DNA of 64,000 nucleotides from Haemophilus haemolyticus. Lineage in GTDB: Bacteria; Pseudomonadota; Gammaproteobacteria; Enterobacterales; Pasteurellaceae. The translations under genes and the position numbers were made by a program. The notes beneath the pieces were generated by a model. It saw only the letters and a list, made by a program, of their open reading frames with translations, searched no databases and was not told where the DNA came from. This document shows, piece by piece, positions 39,091-49,412 of this stretch. The DNA is taken from NCBI RefSeq assembly GCF_003493605.1, contig NZ_QQKA01000002.1:243551-307550 (forward strand), read 5' to 3'. The first letter of the stretch is position 1. Every line of letters begins with the position of its first letter.

Positions 39091-40413
39091 ATGTCTGCAA
39101 TGTTCTTACTACAATTTGCCATCGTATTATTGTGTATCTTTGTGGGTGCACGTGTAGGTGGTATCGGGTTAGGTGTATTTGGTGGTTTAGGCCTTGCTAT
39201 TCTTTCTTTTGGCTTTGGTCTAAAACCAGCAGGTTTACCTATTGATGTTATGTTTATGATTATGGCTGTAGTTTCTGCAGCAGCGGCAATGCAAGCGGCT
39301 GGCGGTTTAGACTATATGATCAAAATCGCAACGAAAATCTTACGTCGTAATCCTAAACATATTACTTTTATCGCGCCAGCAGTAACTTGGTTATTCACTT
39401 TCTTAGCGGGTACTGGTCACGTAGCATATTCTGTATTACCAGTTATCGCTGAAGTGAGCCGTCAAAACGGTATCCGTCCAGAACGTCCAATGTCAATGGC
39501 GGTAATCGCATCACAATTTGCTATCGTAGCAAGCCCTATTGCGGCAGCTGTTGTAGCGGTCGTAGCTTACCTTGAACCTCAAGGCATTCATCTTGGCGAC
39601 GTATTAATGGTAACTATTCCTTCAACCATCTTAGGTATTTTTATTGCTTGTTTATTTGTAAACAAAATGGGTAAAGAATTAAAAGATGATCCGGAATATC
39701 AACGTCGTTTAAATGATCCAAAATATGCAGATATTTTTGCTTCTACCACTTCAGTCAAAGAAGTAGAAGTGAGCAAAACAGCTAAAATTTCTGTTTCTTT
39801 ATTCTTATTTGGTTCATTACTTGTTGTAATCATGGGTGCGGTTCCATCTTTACGTCCGGTATTTGATGGTAAACCAATGGGTATGGCACACACTATCGAA
39901 ATCATTATGTTATCGATTGGTGCGTTAATCATCTTAACTTGTAAACCAGATGGCACTGAAATCACTAAAGGTTCTGTGTTCCACGCAGGTATGCGTGCAG
40001 TAATCGCAATCTTCGGTATTGCATGGTTAGGTGACACCTTGATGCAAGCGCACATGACCGAAGTAAAAGAAATGGTGAAAGGCTTAGTTGAAACTGCACC
40101 ATGGGCATTTGCTTTCGCGCTATTTGTACTTTCAGTATTAGTAAACAGCCAAGGTGCAACAGTAGCAACATTGTTCCCACTTGGTATCGCATTAGGTATC
40201 CCAGCACCAGTATTAATCGGTGTATTTGTTGCGGTAAATGGTTACTTCTTTATCCCTAACTATGGCCCAATCATCGCGTCTCTTGACTTCGATACCACGG
40301 GTACAACCAAAATCGGTAAATACATTTTAAACCACAGCTTTATGCTTCCAGGTTTATTGAGCATGCTTTTCTGCTTATTAATCGGTTTAGGTCTTTCTCA
40401 CGTTATTCTTTAA
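39091..40413 (+). CDS. dcuB: Anaerobic C4-dicarboxylate transporter
   Basis: 440 residues of the DcuA/DcuB family, with about 12 hydrophobic segments. Characteristic are [20 protein letters not shown] (about 109-128) and the C-terminal [20 protein letters not shown]. It exchanges fumarate or malate for succinate across the inner membrane, supporting fumarate respiration. AGGGGG lies 8 bases before the ATG. It is closer to DcuB than DcuA by overall pattern, but the distinction is from memory. Confidence 0.9.
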   Translation: MSAMFLLQFAIVLLCIFVGARVGGIGLGVFGGLGLAILSFGFGLKPAGLPIDVMFMIMAVVSAAAAMQAAGGLDYMIKIATKILRRNPKHITFIAPAVTWLFTFLAGTGHVAYSVLPVIAEVSRQNGIRPERPMSMAVIASQFAIVASPIAAAVVAVVAYLEPQGIHLGDVLMVTIPSTILGIFIACLFVNKMGKELKDDPEYQRRLNDPKYADIFASTTSVKEVEVSKTAKISVSLFLFGSLLVVIMGAVPSLRPVFDGKPMGMAHTIEIIMLSIGALIILTCKPDGTEITKGSVFHAGMRAVIAIFGIAWLGDTLMQAHMTEVKEMVKGLVETAPWAFAFALFVLSVLVNSQGATVATLFPLGIALGIPAPVLIGVFVAVNGYFFIPNYGPIIASLDFDTTGTTKIGKYILNHSFMLPGLLSMLFCLLIGLGLSHVIL

Positions 40414-40433
40414 AATGTGATTCGATAACAAAG

Positions 40434-40460
40434 AACGGTGCTGAAATAGCACCGTTTTTT
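40434..40460 (+). terminator. dcuB terminator
   Basis: AACGGTGCT, five bases, AGCACCGTT and a T run: a 9-bp perfect stem beginning 20 bases after the stop. Confidence 0.85.
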
Positions 40461-40495
40461 ATTTCTCAAATATAAACAGAAAATAGATAAAAAAA

Positions 40496-40525
40496 TACCG
40501 CACTTTAATATCTCAAAGTGCGGTA
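40496..40525 (-). terminator. Uptake-signal-pair hairpin after gnd
   Basis: TACCGCACTTT and AAAGTGCGGTA pair perfectly over 11 bases around an 8-base loop, 20 bases beyond the gnd stop, with a run of A on the left that reads as T on the minus strand. Confidence 0.8.
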
Positions 40526-40545
40526 ATTTTCATCAAAATTTTTAA

Positions 40546-42000
40546 CTACACATCATAAGTGGTAGAGGCTATATTCCCACCACGACCTGTCCAGTTAGTA
40601 TGGAAGAATTCGCCACGTGGTTTATCAGTACGCTCGTAAGTGTGCGCACCAAAATAATCACGTTGTGCTTGTAATAAGTTTGCTGGTAAACGTGCTGAAG
40701 TGTAACCATCTAAGAAAGTGATTGCAGACGCCATACAAGGCATTGGAATACCCACTTCGATAGATTTTGCCACCATTTTACGCCAGTCGCTTAATGCGTT
40801 TTCTAAAATACCTTTGAAGTAACTATCTGAACCCAAGAAGATTAAATCTGGGTTCGCTTCGTACGCATCGCGGATGTTACCTAAGAAACGGCTACGAATG
40901 ATACAACCTTCACGCCATAACAATGCGGTTGCACCATAGTTGATATTCCAACCAAACTGTTCTGATGCTTCACGAATGAGCATAAAACCTTGTGCGTAAG
41001 AGATGATTTTTGAAGCTAATAATGCTTTACGCACCGCTTCGATCCAAACTTTTTTGTCACCTTCAACTGGAGTAACAGTTTTATTGAATAATTGATTTGC
41101 TGCAACACGTTGATCTTTAAATGAAGAAACACAGCGTGCAAAGACGGATTCAGTGATTAAGGTTAATGGAATACCGAAATCTAATGCGTTGATACCGGTC
41201 CATTTACCTGTCCCTTTTTGACCAGCGGTATCTAAGATTTTTTCAACTAATGGCTCACCATCGGAATCTTTATAACCAAGAATGTCAGTGGTGATATCGA
41301 TTAGATAACTATCAAGTTCCGTTTTTTTCCATTCTGCGAAGATAGCTTTCATTTCTTCATAGCTTAAGCCTAAACCTTCTTTTAAGAATTGGTAGGCTTC
41401 ACAGATTAATTGCATATCGCCGTATTCGATACCATTGTGAACCATTTTCACAAAGTGGCCAGCGCCTTCACCCCCAACCCAGTCACAGCAAGGTTCGCCT
41501 TGTTCTGTTTTAGCTGAGATTGCTTGGAAGATAGGTTTAACATATGGCCATGCTTCTGCATTACCGCCAGGCATAATGGAAGGCCCGTGACGTGCACCCT
41601 CTTCACCGCCAGAAACCCCCGAACCAATAAAGCGAATACCTTTTTCCGCTAACGCTTTTACACGACGATTTGTATCTGGGTAGTTTGAGTTACCACCATC
41701 AATAATAATGTCGCCCTCTTCTAAATGTGGTAATAATGCTTCAATGAATTGATCCACCACATCACCTGCGCGCACCATTAACATCACTTTACGTGGTTTT
41801 TCTAATTTAGCAGCTAAATCTTCTAAAGAGTATGCACCGATAATATTGGTGCCTTTTGCCGCACCTTGTAAAAATTCATCCACTTTTGAGGTGGTACGGT
41901 TGTACGCCACCACTTTAAACCCGTGGTCGTTCATATTTAAAATGAGGTTTTGCCCCATTACGGCTAAGCCGATAACACCGATGTCGCCTTTTACTGACAT
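40546..42000 (-). CDS. gnd: 6-Phosphogluconate dehydrogenase (decarboxylating)
   Basis: 484 residues. Converts 6-phosphogluconate to ribulose 5-phosphate with NADP. The N-terminal Rossmann motif is GLAVMGQNLILNMNDHGF (about 11-28); the substrate site GVSGGEEGARHGPSIMPGG (about 128-146) and MVHNGIEYGDMQLICEAY (about 184-201, with catalytic Lys and His just before) are clear. It belongs to a pentose phosphate cluster with zwf and pgl on the same strand, interrupted by two small genes of other function. Confidence 0.97.
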   Translation of the reverse strand: MSVKGDIGVIGLAVMGQNLILNMNDHGFKVVAYNRTTSKVDEFLQGAAKGTNIIGAYSLEDLAAKLEKPRKVMLMVRAGDVVDQFIEALLPHLEEGDIIIDGGNSNYPDTNRRVKALAEKGIRFIGSGVSGGEEGARHGPSIMPGGNAEAWPYVKPIFQAISAKTEQGEPCCDWVGGEGAGHFVKMVHNGIEYGDMQLICEAYQFLKEGLGLSYEEMKAIFAEWKKTELDSYLIDITTDILGYKDSDGEPLVEKILDTAGQKGTGKWTGINALDFGIPLTLITESVFARCVSSFKDQRVAANQLFNKTVTPVEGDKKVWIEAVRKALLASKIISYAQGFMLIREASEQFGWNINYGATALLWREGCIIRSRFLGNIRDAYEANPDLIFLGSDSYFKGILENALSDWRKMVAKSIEVGIPMPCMASAITFLDGYTSARLPANLLQAQRDYFGAHTYERTDKPRGEFFHTNWTGRGGNIASTTYDV

Positions 42001-42102
42001 TGTTTTCTCCTGTTTGTAAGGTGCTCACGCACCTATTATTTAGTATTTTTTTATAAAGTATGTGAAGGTTATTACAGATATTCTACCGCGGTAAAACCTC
42101 AC

Positions 42103-42435
42103 TTAAATTTCTCTAATTAATGAGTTACCTTGCTCTAACGTGTCTAACCACTGCCATTTTTCATGACCAATGAGTTTACTATTTTCTAAAGAAAATGTGG
42201 TACAACAACGCCCCAAACGATTTTCTAGAGATTGATTTAAATGTTGATACGTAAATTCAACTTGAGTATCGTTAATCCATTTTCCAATTAAAAAACCTTT
42301 TAAAATTTCACCACCACAATATTCGGCCCAAATCATTTCACCTTGTTGATGATAATGAAATTCTGTTTGGCTACTCACTTCACCATTTGCGGTGTTTTCA
42401 ACAGCAACAAATTTTTTATTATCTAAATTCAACAT
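42103..42435 (-). CDS. Conserved protein of unknown function
   Basis: 110 residues from the ATG at 42435, preceded by GGAG 7 bases upstream. It is predicted to be all beta (short strands such as EMIWAEYCGGEILKGFLIGKW and TQVEFTYQHL), with no signal peptide or membrane segment. It resembles small cytoplasmic proteins often found next to an acetyltransferase gene, as here. No function is known to me. It lies between gnd and the acetyltransferase on the same strand. Confidence 0.7.
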   Translation of the reverse strand: MLNLDNKKFVAVENTANGEVSSQTEFHYHQQGEMIWAEYCGGEILKGFLIGKWINDTQVEFTYQHLNQSLENRLGRCCTTFSLENSKLIGHEKWQWLDTLEQGNSLIREI

Positions 42436-42500
42436 TAAGTCACTCCGCATCTGATGTATCTATATTTTAATCTTACTTTAATCCATACAATGCTAATAAA

Positions 42501-42893
42501 TTAACTCTTCGTCCATGCACTCATATGCTGCGTAAATCCAATATGCGGATAATAATCCACGGCTTGTGGAGCCGATAAAAGCACAATTTTGGCTTGTGGA
42601 TGTAAGGCTTGCTTAGTGTGTTCAATCAATTGCAATCCAATACCTTGCTTTTGATATTTTTCATCAACCGCTAAGTCAGATAAATAACAGCAATAGGCAA
42701 AATCCGTCACGGAACGTGCTAAACCCACTAATCGTTCACCATCCCAAGCGGTCACTAATAAATCCGCATGGTGTAACATTGCTGCGACACGTTTTTCATC
42801 CTCTAACGGACGGCGTGCCCCGAGCGTTGTTTTATTTAGCAATTCAATAAATTGTTTAACTGAAATCGGTTCATTCACTTTGTAGTCTATCAT
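42501..42893 (-). CDS. GNAT-family N-acetyltransferase
   Basis: 130 residues. The acetyl-CoA motif is LAVDEKYQKQGIGLQLIEH (about 75-93; Q/RxxGxG/A pattern QKQGIG), preceded by strand DGERLVGLARSV (about 52-63). It transfers acetyl from acetyl-CoA to an unknown amine. It is about 34 bases after pgl on the same strand. The substrate cannot be predicted. Confidence 0.83.
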   Translation of the reverse strand: MIDYKVNEPISVKQFIELLNKTTLGARRPLEDEKRVAAMLHHADLLVTAWDGERLVGLARSVTDFAYCCYLSDLAVDEKYQKQGIGLQLIEHTKQALHPQAKIVLLSAPQAVDYYPHIGFTQHMSAWTKS

Positions 42894-42926
42894 TTTGCAA
42901 GCCGGTGATATTTGATACTCAACTTG

Positions 42927-43625
42927 TTATAGCAATTTAGCCGCCGCTTTATCCAAATACCATTCCGTTACACCATTTTTTGCTTTAATTTTTGCAGCTG
43001 GATAAGGGAGGTTTTCAGCGGGTGTAGTTTGAATTTCTTTGAGGATTTCCGCTTTACTTTCACCCGTTACCAAATAGGTAATGCGTTTGGCTTGTTCAAT
43101 GAGTTTGGCTGTTTTAGAAATGCGAATTTGACCACTTTCAGGGTGCTTGGCAATGACAACAAGGTTTTCATCAGCAAAATTGGTTTGATGTGGGAAGAGA
43201 GACGCGGTATGACCGTCTGTTCCCATACCTAAAATAATCCAATCAAAAACACCGTTTGGAATGACCGCACTTAATTCTTCTTCGAAACGTTTTAGCTCAA
43301 AGTGCGGTTCATTTTCACCACGAATTCGATGAATATTTTCTGCTGGAATTTGAATATGATCGAATAAGAGTTTTTGCACTTCACCATAGTTACTTTCAGG
43401 ATCAGATGGCGGAACCATACGATCATCTCCCCACCAAAAATGCAGATTCTTCCAGTTAATTTGTTCCGCATAAGGCGCTTTGGCTAGGGTTTTAAACAAT
43501 AACTTAGGCGTTGAACCACCAGAAAGGGAAATATGCACAGGGTGATTTAATTGGCCATAAATCAAAAATTCTTGTGCAATCTTATCGACTGCGTGTTGAG
43601 CCGTTGGGAAGCTGATATAGTTCAT
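42927..43625 (-). CDS. pgl: 6-Phosphogluconolactonase
   Basis: 232 residues from the ATG at 43625 (MNYISFPTAQHAV); a longer frame to 43694 crosses a repeat element and was not used. SLSGGSTPKLLF (about 36-47), FWWGDDRMVPPSDPESNYG (about 64-82) and GMGTDGHTASLFP (about 135-147) are the conserved DevB/SOL phosphosugar motifs. It hydrolyses the lactone made by Zwf. It lies between zwf and the acetyltransferase gene. Confidence 0.95.
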   Translation of the reverse strand: MNYISFPTAQHAVDKIAQEFLIYGQLNHPVHISLSGGSTPKLLFKTLAKAPYAEQINWKNLHFWWGDDRMVPPSDPESNYGEVQKLLFDHIQIPAENIHRIRGENEPHFELKRFEEELSAVIPNGVFDWIILGMGTDGHTASLFPHQTNFADENLVVIAKHPESGQIRISKTAKLIEQAKRITYLVTGESKAEILKEIQTTPAENLPYPAAKIKAKNGVTEWYLDKAAAKLL

Positions 43626-43632
43626 TGATTTT

Positions 43633-43700
43633 CCGTTGGGTTTTAGCCCACAATTTATTATGTTAGATATTAAGAGCGGTGGGCTAAATCCCACCCTACA
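43633..43700. repeat. REP-like inverted repeat between pgl and zwf
   Basis: GTTGGGTTTTAGCCCAC (43635-43651) and GGTGGGCTAAATCCCACC (43678-43695) are inverted copies of each other and each is itself a near-palindrome; the outer end reads CCCTACA. This resembles the widespread family of TGTAGGGTGGGC-type intergenic repeats. It could also stall transcription within the operon. Confidence 0.55.
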
Positions 43701-43709
43701 TTAGATTAA

Positions 43710-45194
43710 TTAAACTTTTTTCTTCATTAAACCTGTCGGTTTACGCCAAACTTTGCCTTGTTTTGCAATTAATTTATCGGCTGCCACAGGGCCCCAAGTG
43801 CCGGCTTCATATTCGTGAATCCGACCACCATTAGCTTTGTAATCTAAAATCGGTTGCACAAATTTCCATGCAGCATGCACAGCATCAGTACGAGCAAACA
43901 AGGTAGCATCACCTTTCATCGCATCTAACAATAAGCGTTCATAAGCGGTTAATACTTGTGCGCCTGCTAAATCTGCATAACGGAAATCCATTGATACTTC
44001 TTTCGCTTCAAAACCTGCGCCTGGTTTTTTCAAACCAAAACGCATTGAAATTGCTTCATCAGGTTGAATACGAATAATCAATTTATTCTCTGGTGCATTT
44101 TGGCTGAACACAGGATGTGGCGTAGTTTTAAAATGGATCACAATTTCAGTCACTCGAGCCGGTAAGCGTTTACCCGTACGGACATAGAATGGCACACCAG
44201 CCCAACGCCAGTTTTCAATTTCACAACGCAATGCGATGTAGGTTTCAGTGCGAGAATCTGCTGGTACACCTTTTTCTTCTAAATAGCCGTTTTCCATTTT
44301 GCCGTTAATTTCAGCCGCAGTGTATTGACCTAAAACAAGGTTATGCTCCATATCTTCTGCAGTTAACGGACGCAAACTATGCATTACTTTTGCTACTTCA
44401 TCACGCATTGAATTCGCATTAATAATCGCTGGCGGCTCCATTGCCACCATCGCTAATACTTGCAATAAATGGTTTTGGAACATATCGCGCATTGCACCAG
44501 AACCATCATAATAGCCACCGCGCTCTTCCACGCCAATAGATTCTGCACCAGTAATTTCTACATAATCAATGAAATTACGGTTCCAAAGCGGTTCAAACCA
44601 ACCATTTGAGAAACGTAATACGAGCAAGTTTTGAACAGTTTCTTTACCTAAATAATGGTCGATACGATAAATTTGGTGTTCTTCAAAGAAACGGTGGATT
44701 TGTACGTCTAGTGCTTGTGCTGTTTTTTCATCATAACCAAAAGGTTTTTCAACGATAATACGTTTCCAACCATATTCTTCCGTATTTAAACCATGTGCAG
44801 CCAAACACTCAGGAATCACGCCATAAAGACTTGGCGGGGTGGACATATAGTAAAGCGTGTTACCACAAGTTTGATATTTATCATGAAGATCATCTAAACG
44901 TGGAACAAGTTTGCCATAATCTTGAGCATCAGAAGTATTCACTGCTTGGTAATAAAGATGAGAGCAGAAAGCATCTAAGGTTTCTGGTGTTGTTTCTTCA
45001 TTATGGATTAACGCCTCACGCATTTTTTCGCGGAAAGTTTCATCATTTAACTCAGAGCGAGCAACACCTAGAACGGAAAAGTTTTCACTCAAACGCCCGA
45101 TTTTGTAGAGATTATAAAGGGCTGGAATGAGTTTACGGTGAGTTAAGTCACCAGACGCACCAAAAATGACGATACAGTTATTATCAGTTTGCAT
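43710..45194 (-). CDS. zwf: Glucose-6-phosphate 1-dehydrogenase
   Basis: 494 residues. Oxidises glucose 6-phosphate to the lactone with NADP. The coenzyme motif is [19 protein letters not shown] (about 10-28); the substrate motif RIDHYLGKE (about 177-185) contains the active-site His and Lys. Full length. It is the first of the zwf-pgl pair; gnd follows after two further genes. cysQ lies upstream on the same strand. Confidence 0.97.
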   Translation of the reverse strand: MQTDNNCIVIFGASGDLTHRKLIPALYNLYKIGRLSENFSVLGVARSELNDETFREKMREALIHNEETTPETLDAFCSHLYYQAVNTSDAQDYGKLVPRLDDLHDKYQTCGNTLYYMSTPPSLYGVIPECLAAHGLNTEEYGWKRIIVEKPFGYDEKTAQALDVQIHRFFEEHQIYRIDHYLGKETVQNLLVLRFSNGWFEPLWNRNFIDYVEITGAESIGVEERGGYYDGSGAMRDMFQNHLLQVLAMVAMEPPAIINANSMRDEVAKVMHSLRPLTAEDMEHNLVLGQYTAAEINGKMENGYLEEKGVPADSRTETYIALRCEIENWRWAGVPFYVRTGKRLPARVTEIVIHFKTTPHPVFSQNAPENKLIIRIQPDEAISMRFGLKKPGAGFEAKEVSMDFRYADLAGAQVLTAYERLLLDAMKGDATLFARTDAVHAAWKFVQPILDYKANGGRIHEYEAGTWGPVAADKLIAKQGKVWRKPTGLMKKKV

Positions 45195-45268
45195 AATTAT
45201 TCCTTATAAGATTCCGAGTAATGTCGAAAATAATGCCGTATTCTAGAGAAAAAAACCAATCGAACCAA

Positions 45269-46078
45269 TCAATTAAATTGAAAGATAGAACGCCAATCGA
45301 GCGATTGATCGCCCACCATGACAAAATGCGGATTAATCAAGGTTTCACGTTGGTTATAGGTTAAAGGCTCAAAATGAGAGTCAAAAATGGCACCCTGAGT
45401 CTCACCCAGTATCACTTCAGCGCCAGCGGTATCCCATTCGCCTGTTTGTCCTAAACGGACATAACAATCTACTGCGCCTTCAGCCACCAAACCGCTTTTT
45501 AAGCTACTTGAACCCACCACAACAAATTCACAAGGAAAATCCTTCGGTAAAATCGACCGCACTTTTTCTTGTGAAGTGGTTGCACCTACCGCAATTCGTA
45601 AAGGGCGGTCAAAATTCATCGTGTTTTTAGTGAGTTTTTTTACCTGATCCACTTGTTTTTTAAACGTGCCGAAATCACGCATTGCATAATAAGTTGTCGA
45701 TAAAATTGGTGCATGAATAACGCTTAACACGGGTTTATTTTTACGAACTAAGGTTATCAACACAGAAAATTGATCGGTACGATTAATAAATTGCTGTGTA
45801 CCATCAAGAGGATCAATCAACCAATATTCTTTCCAATTTTTACGTTCTTCAAAGGAAATATGACAATTTTCTTCAGAAAGAACAGGGACATTAGGGAAAA
45901 GTGCGGTCAATTTTTCTGTTAAAAATTTGCTCACAAAAAGATCCGCTTCCGTCACAGGCGTGTTGTCTTCTTTCAATTCAACATGAACCTGTTTTTGATA
46001 AAACTGTTGCAAATGCTTACCCGCTTGATAAGCAATCAGCAATACTTGGTTAAGTAAGTGTTCGTTTAGCGTAAGCAT
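45269..46078 (-). CDS. cysQ: 3'(2'),5'-bisphosphate nucleotidase
   Basis: 269 residues of the inositol monophosphatase superfamily. Metal-binding motifs are visible as EEN (about 69-71), DPLDGTQQFINR (about 90-101) and GEWDTAGAEVIL (about 213-224). CysQ removes the 3' phosphate from PAP made during sulphate assimilation. It follows a small membrane-protein gene by 7 bases, so they are likely co-transcribed. Confidence 0.92.
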   Translation of the reverse strand: MLTLNEHLLNQVLLIAYQAGKHLQQFYQKQVHVELKEDNTPVTEADLFVSKFLTEKLTALFPNVPVLSEENCHISFEERKNWKEYWLIDPLDGTQQFINRTDQFSVLITLVRKNKPVLSVIHAPILSTTYYAMRDFGTFKKQVDQVKKLTKNTMNFDRPLRIAVGATTSQEKVRSILPKDFPCEFVVVGSSSLKSGLVAEGAVDCYVRLGQTGEWDTAGAEVILGETQGAIFDSHFEPLTYNQRETLINPHFVMVGDQSLDWRSIFQFN

Positions 46079-46085
46079 AAAATTA

Positions 46086-46499
46086 TTATCTTGTTTTTGG
46101 CAGCAACCACGGCATCACAAATAGAGCATAAAACACCATTCCGCATGTGCTTATTAACCCGAGGGATAGTCCCCCTTCGGTCAACCAGCCCCAAAAGGAC
46201 GTTTCTTGTTCGCCGAGCAATAACAAATAAAAATAAGATGCCATATTGCAGTAAACAAATGAAATGATCGATGAAACTAATACAATCGAAGCAATGTTAT
46301 AACGGGTGTAACGGAATTTTGCAGCTAGAAGTGCGGTTAAAAATGCGGGAATAGTGGCGAGAAGAAATGCTGTGAGAGCATAGCTAGAAAAAGGAACGAT
46401 AACGCCACTTGAATCATCATCGAACCAAATCAAAAGTGCGGTGACGATTACTTGTAAAATTAGAGGGAAAAAAATAAGTGTTTTTAAGTAAGATTTCAT
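46086..46499 (-). CDS. Small integral membrane protein of unknown function
   Basis: 137 residues with four hydrophobic helices (about 7-27, 35-62, 69-95, 108-132) and a positively charged N-terminus and C-terminus. No motif or family was recognised. An uptake signal lies inside the coding region. It is 7 bases upstream of cysQ and downstream of the OPT transporter gene, all on the minus strand. Confidence 0.68.
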   Translation of the reverse strand: MKSYLKTLIFFPLILQVIVTALLIWFDDDSSGVIVPFSSYALTAFLLATIPAFLTALLAAKFRYTRYNIASIVLVSSIISFVYCNMASYFYLLLLGEQETSFWGWLTEGGLSLGLISTCGMVFYALFVMPWLLPKTR

Positions 46500-46500
46500 A

Positions 46501-46531
46501 ATAAAAAAATAGGCTATCCAAAAGGTAGCCT
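46501..46531 (-). terminator. Hairpin between OPT transporter and small membrane protein
   Basis: AATAGGCTA-CC and GGTAGCCTATT form a stem (about 46508-46535) with A and T runs. On the minus strand it would end the OPT transporter transcript. Confidence 0.6.
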
Positions 46532-46552
46532 ATTCTAAAATAAATTTAAGAA

Positions 46553-48541
46553 TTAATCAGATTTTTTCGCACGTAATACGCGAGATGCAAAAATCACAAT
46601 GCCCACGATAAATACGATTAAACCTAACCACTCGCCAATAGTATCCCAATTTTCAAGATTTAAGGATAATGGCGCTTCAGAACCACCAGTGGTAACAGAA
46701 GCCGCAATAATGAATGCTAAAATGACCCCCATTAAACTTTCGCCTACGATTAAACCTGCAGAGAAAAGCGTACCGAAACGTTCTGCTTTAGCTGACACTT
46801 CTTTGTTACCAAGTTTTGCAATATGACGAGTCATGATCCACGCTAAGAATGCACCCACAATCACAGGCATATTAATTGATGGTGGTAAGTAAATACCAAT
46901 CCCCACAGCAATAACTGGCAAGCCAAAGACTTTGTTGCTGACTTTTTTCAAGAATGCATCAATCGTAATTAACACAGCGCCTAAACCTACACCAGTTAAG
47001 ATATAAGTCCATTCCAATTTATTTGTGAAAATACCTTGAGAAATGGTGGTCATTAATGTTGCTTGTGGTGCAGATAGGGCTTGTGAAGGATCCATATCTG
47101 GACGTGGCAACGCACCGCTGAAACCATACGCATGATATAAGATTTCCAATACTGGCGCGATAACAAGCGCACCGACAAAGCAGCCGATAATTAATGCGAC
47201 TTGTTGACGCCAAGGTGTCGCATCCACTAATAAACCCGTTTTTAAATCTTGCAAGTTATCGTTAGAAATTGTTGCGGTGGTTAATACAATTGACGCAGTA
47301 AAAAGTGTAAGTGCGGTCAAAAATTTCTGACCATCTACGGTTTCAAATAAGCCAGATGCATTACCAATTGACACCAATACCAATGAAATCACGATAACAG
47401 AAATAATCCCGATACCAGAAATTGGGCTTGAAGATGAACCTACTAAACCCGCCATATAACCAGAAGCTGCGGCCACGAAGAAGCCGATAAATACAGCTAA
47501 GAAAGTACAAACTACCACTAATAAAATGGAAAGCTCAGGTGAAATCGGTGCAGCTGCGATAAAGTGATGTAATGAAATAACAATCAACACAACTGTCGCG
47601 ATTAAGATATAAATCATTGTTTTTGGAGAAAGGTCGATATCAACGCGATGCTCAGATTCAGCTTGTCCACCTTTCAACATACGGAAAGAATGTACCATTC
47701 CTTCAATCATTGGTTTCATTAAAATCAGCAATGTCCAAATCGCTGCAATACCAATTGTACCTACACCAATAAAGCGAACTTTTGTTTTCCAAACCACCAT
47801 TGCGGCATCAATTAAGCTTGCATCTGCTGCGATATCACCTGACATAGTGAAATATGGCACAGCCACACCCCAAGTCAAAATAACACCGATCAACATCGCA
47901 ATACCGCCTACGATACCAATTAAATAACCTGCACCAAGCAAGGCAAGTGAGAAACCCATTGGTAATTGGAAAGCCGCTTTACTAGTTTGAATCCAAGCGC
48001 TTGCACCATCAGCCATCACGCGTAAACCGTTAGTTAAAAATGCAACTAATCCCGCTAAAACACCACCGTAAGCAATATCTTTCACACCGCTATCGCCATC
48101 TTCATGATTACCCGCTTTTAAGATTTCAGCAGCCGCTACCCCTTCAGGATAAGGTAAATCACTGTTTACCACCATCGCACGGCGTAATGGAATAGTGAAT
48201 AACACGCCTAATGTACCACCAGCAGCACAAATCAGCATAGTTTGCCAGAATGGGAAGTCTTGCCAGTAACCCATCATTAATAAGCCTGGTAAGACGAAGA
48301 TCACAGAAGAAAGTGTCCCCGCTGAAGATGCTTGTGTTTGCACCATGTTATTTTCAAGAATACTAGAATCTTTGAAAAATTTGAGCACAGCCATAGAAAT
48401 GACGGCCGCCGGAATAGATGACGCGAATGTCATCCCTACTTTTAGACCGAGATACACATTGGATGCAGTGAAAATCACTGTAATCAATGCGCCGAGGATA
48501 ATTCCTCGAACGGTCAATTCTTTTAAGTTTTCGTTATGCAT
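46553..48541 (-). CDS. Oligopeptide transporter (OPT) family protein
   Basis: 662 residues, strongly hydrophobic with about 14-16 segments. The start GIILGALITVIFTASNVYLGLKVGMTFASSIPAAVI (about 14-49; read in part) is the OPT signature region; ISGIGIISVIVISLVLV and the late PPSINMPVIVGAF are also typical. Members of this bacterial branch import small peptides or metal chelates with protons; substrate unknown here. It appears to be monocistronic. Confidence 0.87.
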   Translation of the reverse strand: MHNENLKELTVRGIILGALITVIFTASNVYLGLKVGMTFASSIPAAVISMAVLKFFKDSSILENNMVQTQASSAGTLSSVIFVLPGLLMMGYWQDFPFWQTMLICAAGGTLGVLFTIPLRRAMVVNSDLPYPEGVAAAEILKAGNHEDGDSGVKDIAYGGVLAGLVAFLTNGLRVMADGASAWIQTSKAAFQLPMGFSLALLGAGYLIGIVGGIAMLIGVILTWGVAVPYFTMSGDIAADASLIDAAMVVWKTKVRFIGVGTIGIAAIWTLLILMKPMIEGMVHSFRMLKGGQAESEHRVDIDLSPKTMIYILIATVVLIVISLHHFIAAAPISPELSILLVVVCTFLAVFIGFFVAAASGYMAGLVGSSSSPISGIGIISVIVISLVLVSIGNASGLFETVDGQKFLTALTLFTASIVLTTATISNDNLQDLKTGLLVDATPWRQQVALIIGCFVGALVIAPVLEILYHAYGFSGALPRPDMDPSQALSAPQATLMTTISQGIFTNKLEWTYILTGVGLGAVLITIDAFLKKVSNKVFGLPVIAVGIGIYLPPSINMPVIVGAFLAWIMTRHIAKLGNKEVSAKAERFGTLFSAGLIVGESLMGVILAFIIAASVTTGGSEAPLSLNLENWDTIGEWLGLIVFIVGIVIFASRVLRAKKSD

Positions 48542-48732
48542 AAAAATATTCCTTGAGTAAAAAAAGAAAACACCTAAACATTGTCAAAAATCGAGTATTT
48601 TTTCAAGTTTTTTAAAGGGAAATTTGATCTTGTTAGAAAATATTTAATAAAAAGGGGAATATTTGAATGATTTTTTATTTATAGATAAGCGAAAAAGGCT
48701 AACTCAAGGTTGTATTCATCTGGCTAGCCATG

Positions 48733-48757
48733 ATTTTCCCCTTCAAAAGGGGAAAAT
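48733..48757. repeat. Perfect dyad downstream of nudE
   Basis: ATTTTCCCCTT, CAA, AAGGGGAAAAT: an 11-bp perfect stem with a 3-base loop. It may end the nudE transcript, though on the minus strand it is not followed by a T run. Confidence 0.6.
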
Positions 48758-48784
48758 GAGAGAACGATAATTAAATTAAGCCTA

Positions 48785-49342
48785 TTATTTTTGGCTTAAA
48801 TAATCTTTCAATGAATAAAGTGCGGTTAAATTTCTGGCTTCATTGAAATTGGGCTCCGCAAGTAATTCATCAATTTTCGACAATGGAAAGCGAACAATTT
48901 CTAACGGCTCTGGCTCATCACCTTCTAACTGGCAAGGATAAAAATCCTGAGCAACAAAAATATGCATAACGCTACGCATATAACTTGGATTGGTAATCAC
49001 CGTACGCAAGAAATCAATTTTATTGGCCCCTAGCCCCAACTCTTCCTTTAATTCGCGATTTGCTGCATCTTTCGGTTCTTCATCTTTATCTACGCCACCT
49101 TTAGGAAATCCTAATTCATAACGTTCTGTGCCAACTGAATACTCACGAATCAATAAAAGATCATCTCCATCAATGGGAACCATCATAACAGCCTGTTGAT
49201 TACTTGGTTTGAAACGCTCATAAGTACGTAATTCCCCATTGGAAAATTCCAAATCAACAGACTGAATTTCAAATAAACGAGATTTAGCAACGACTTGTGC
49301 GGTAAGAATTTTAGGTAATTTTTTGGATGAATCGGATAACAT
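48785..49342 (-). CDS. nudE: ADP compounds hydrolase NudE (Nudix)
   Basis: 185 residues from the ATG at 49342 (AAAGGAAAA upstream); the frame could extend to 49441 but that part overlaps hslR and is not family-like. The Nudix box is GGVDKDEEPKDAANRELKEE (about 100-119) followed by LGL and fits Gx5Ex7REUxEExGU. NudE hydrolyses ADP-ribose, NADH and Ap3A-type compounds. It is divergent from hslR; both genes are also neighbours in E. coli. Confidence 0.88.
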   Translation of the reverse strand: MLSDSSKKLPKILTAQVVAKSRLFEIQSVDLEFSNGELRTYERFKPSNQQAVMMVPIDGDDLLLIREYSVGTERYELGFPKGGVDKDEEPKDAANRELKEELGLGANKIDFLRTVITNPSYMRSVMHIFVAQDFYPCQLEGDEPEPLEIVRFPLSKIDELLAEPNFNEARNLTALYSLKDYLSQK

Positions 49343-49412
49343 AAGTTTTCCTTTATTTTGTGATAGGATTGGGACAAACTGTACCACAAAATAACAAAAG
49401 AGAAATTCATAA

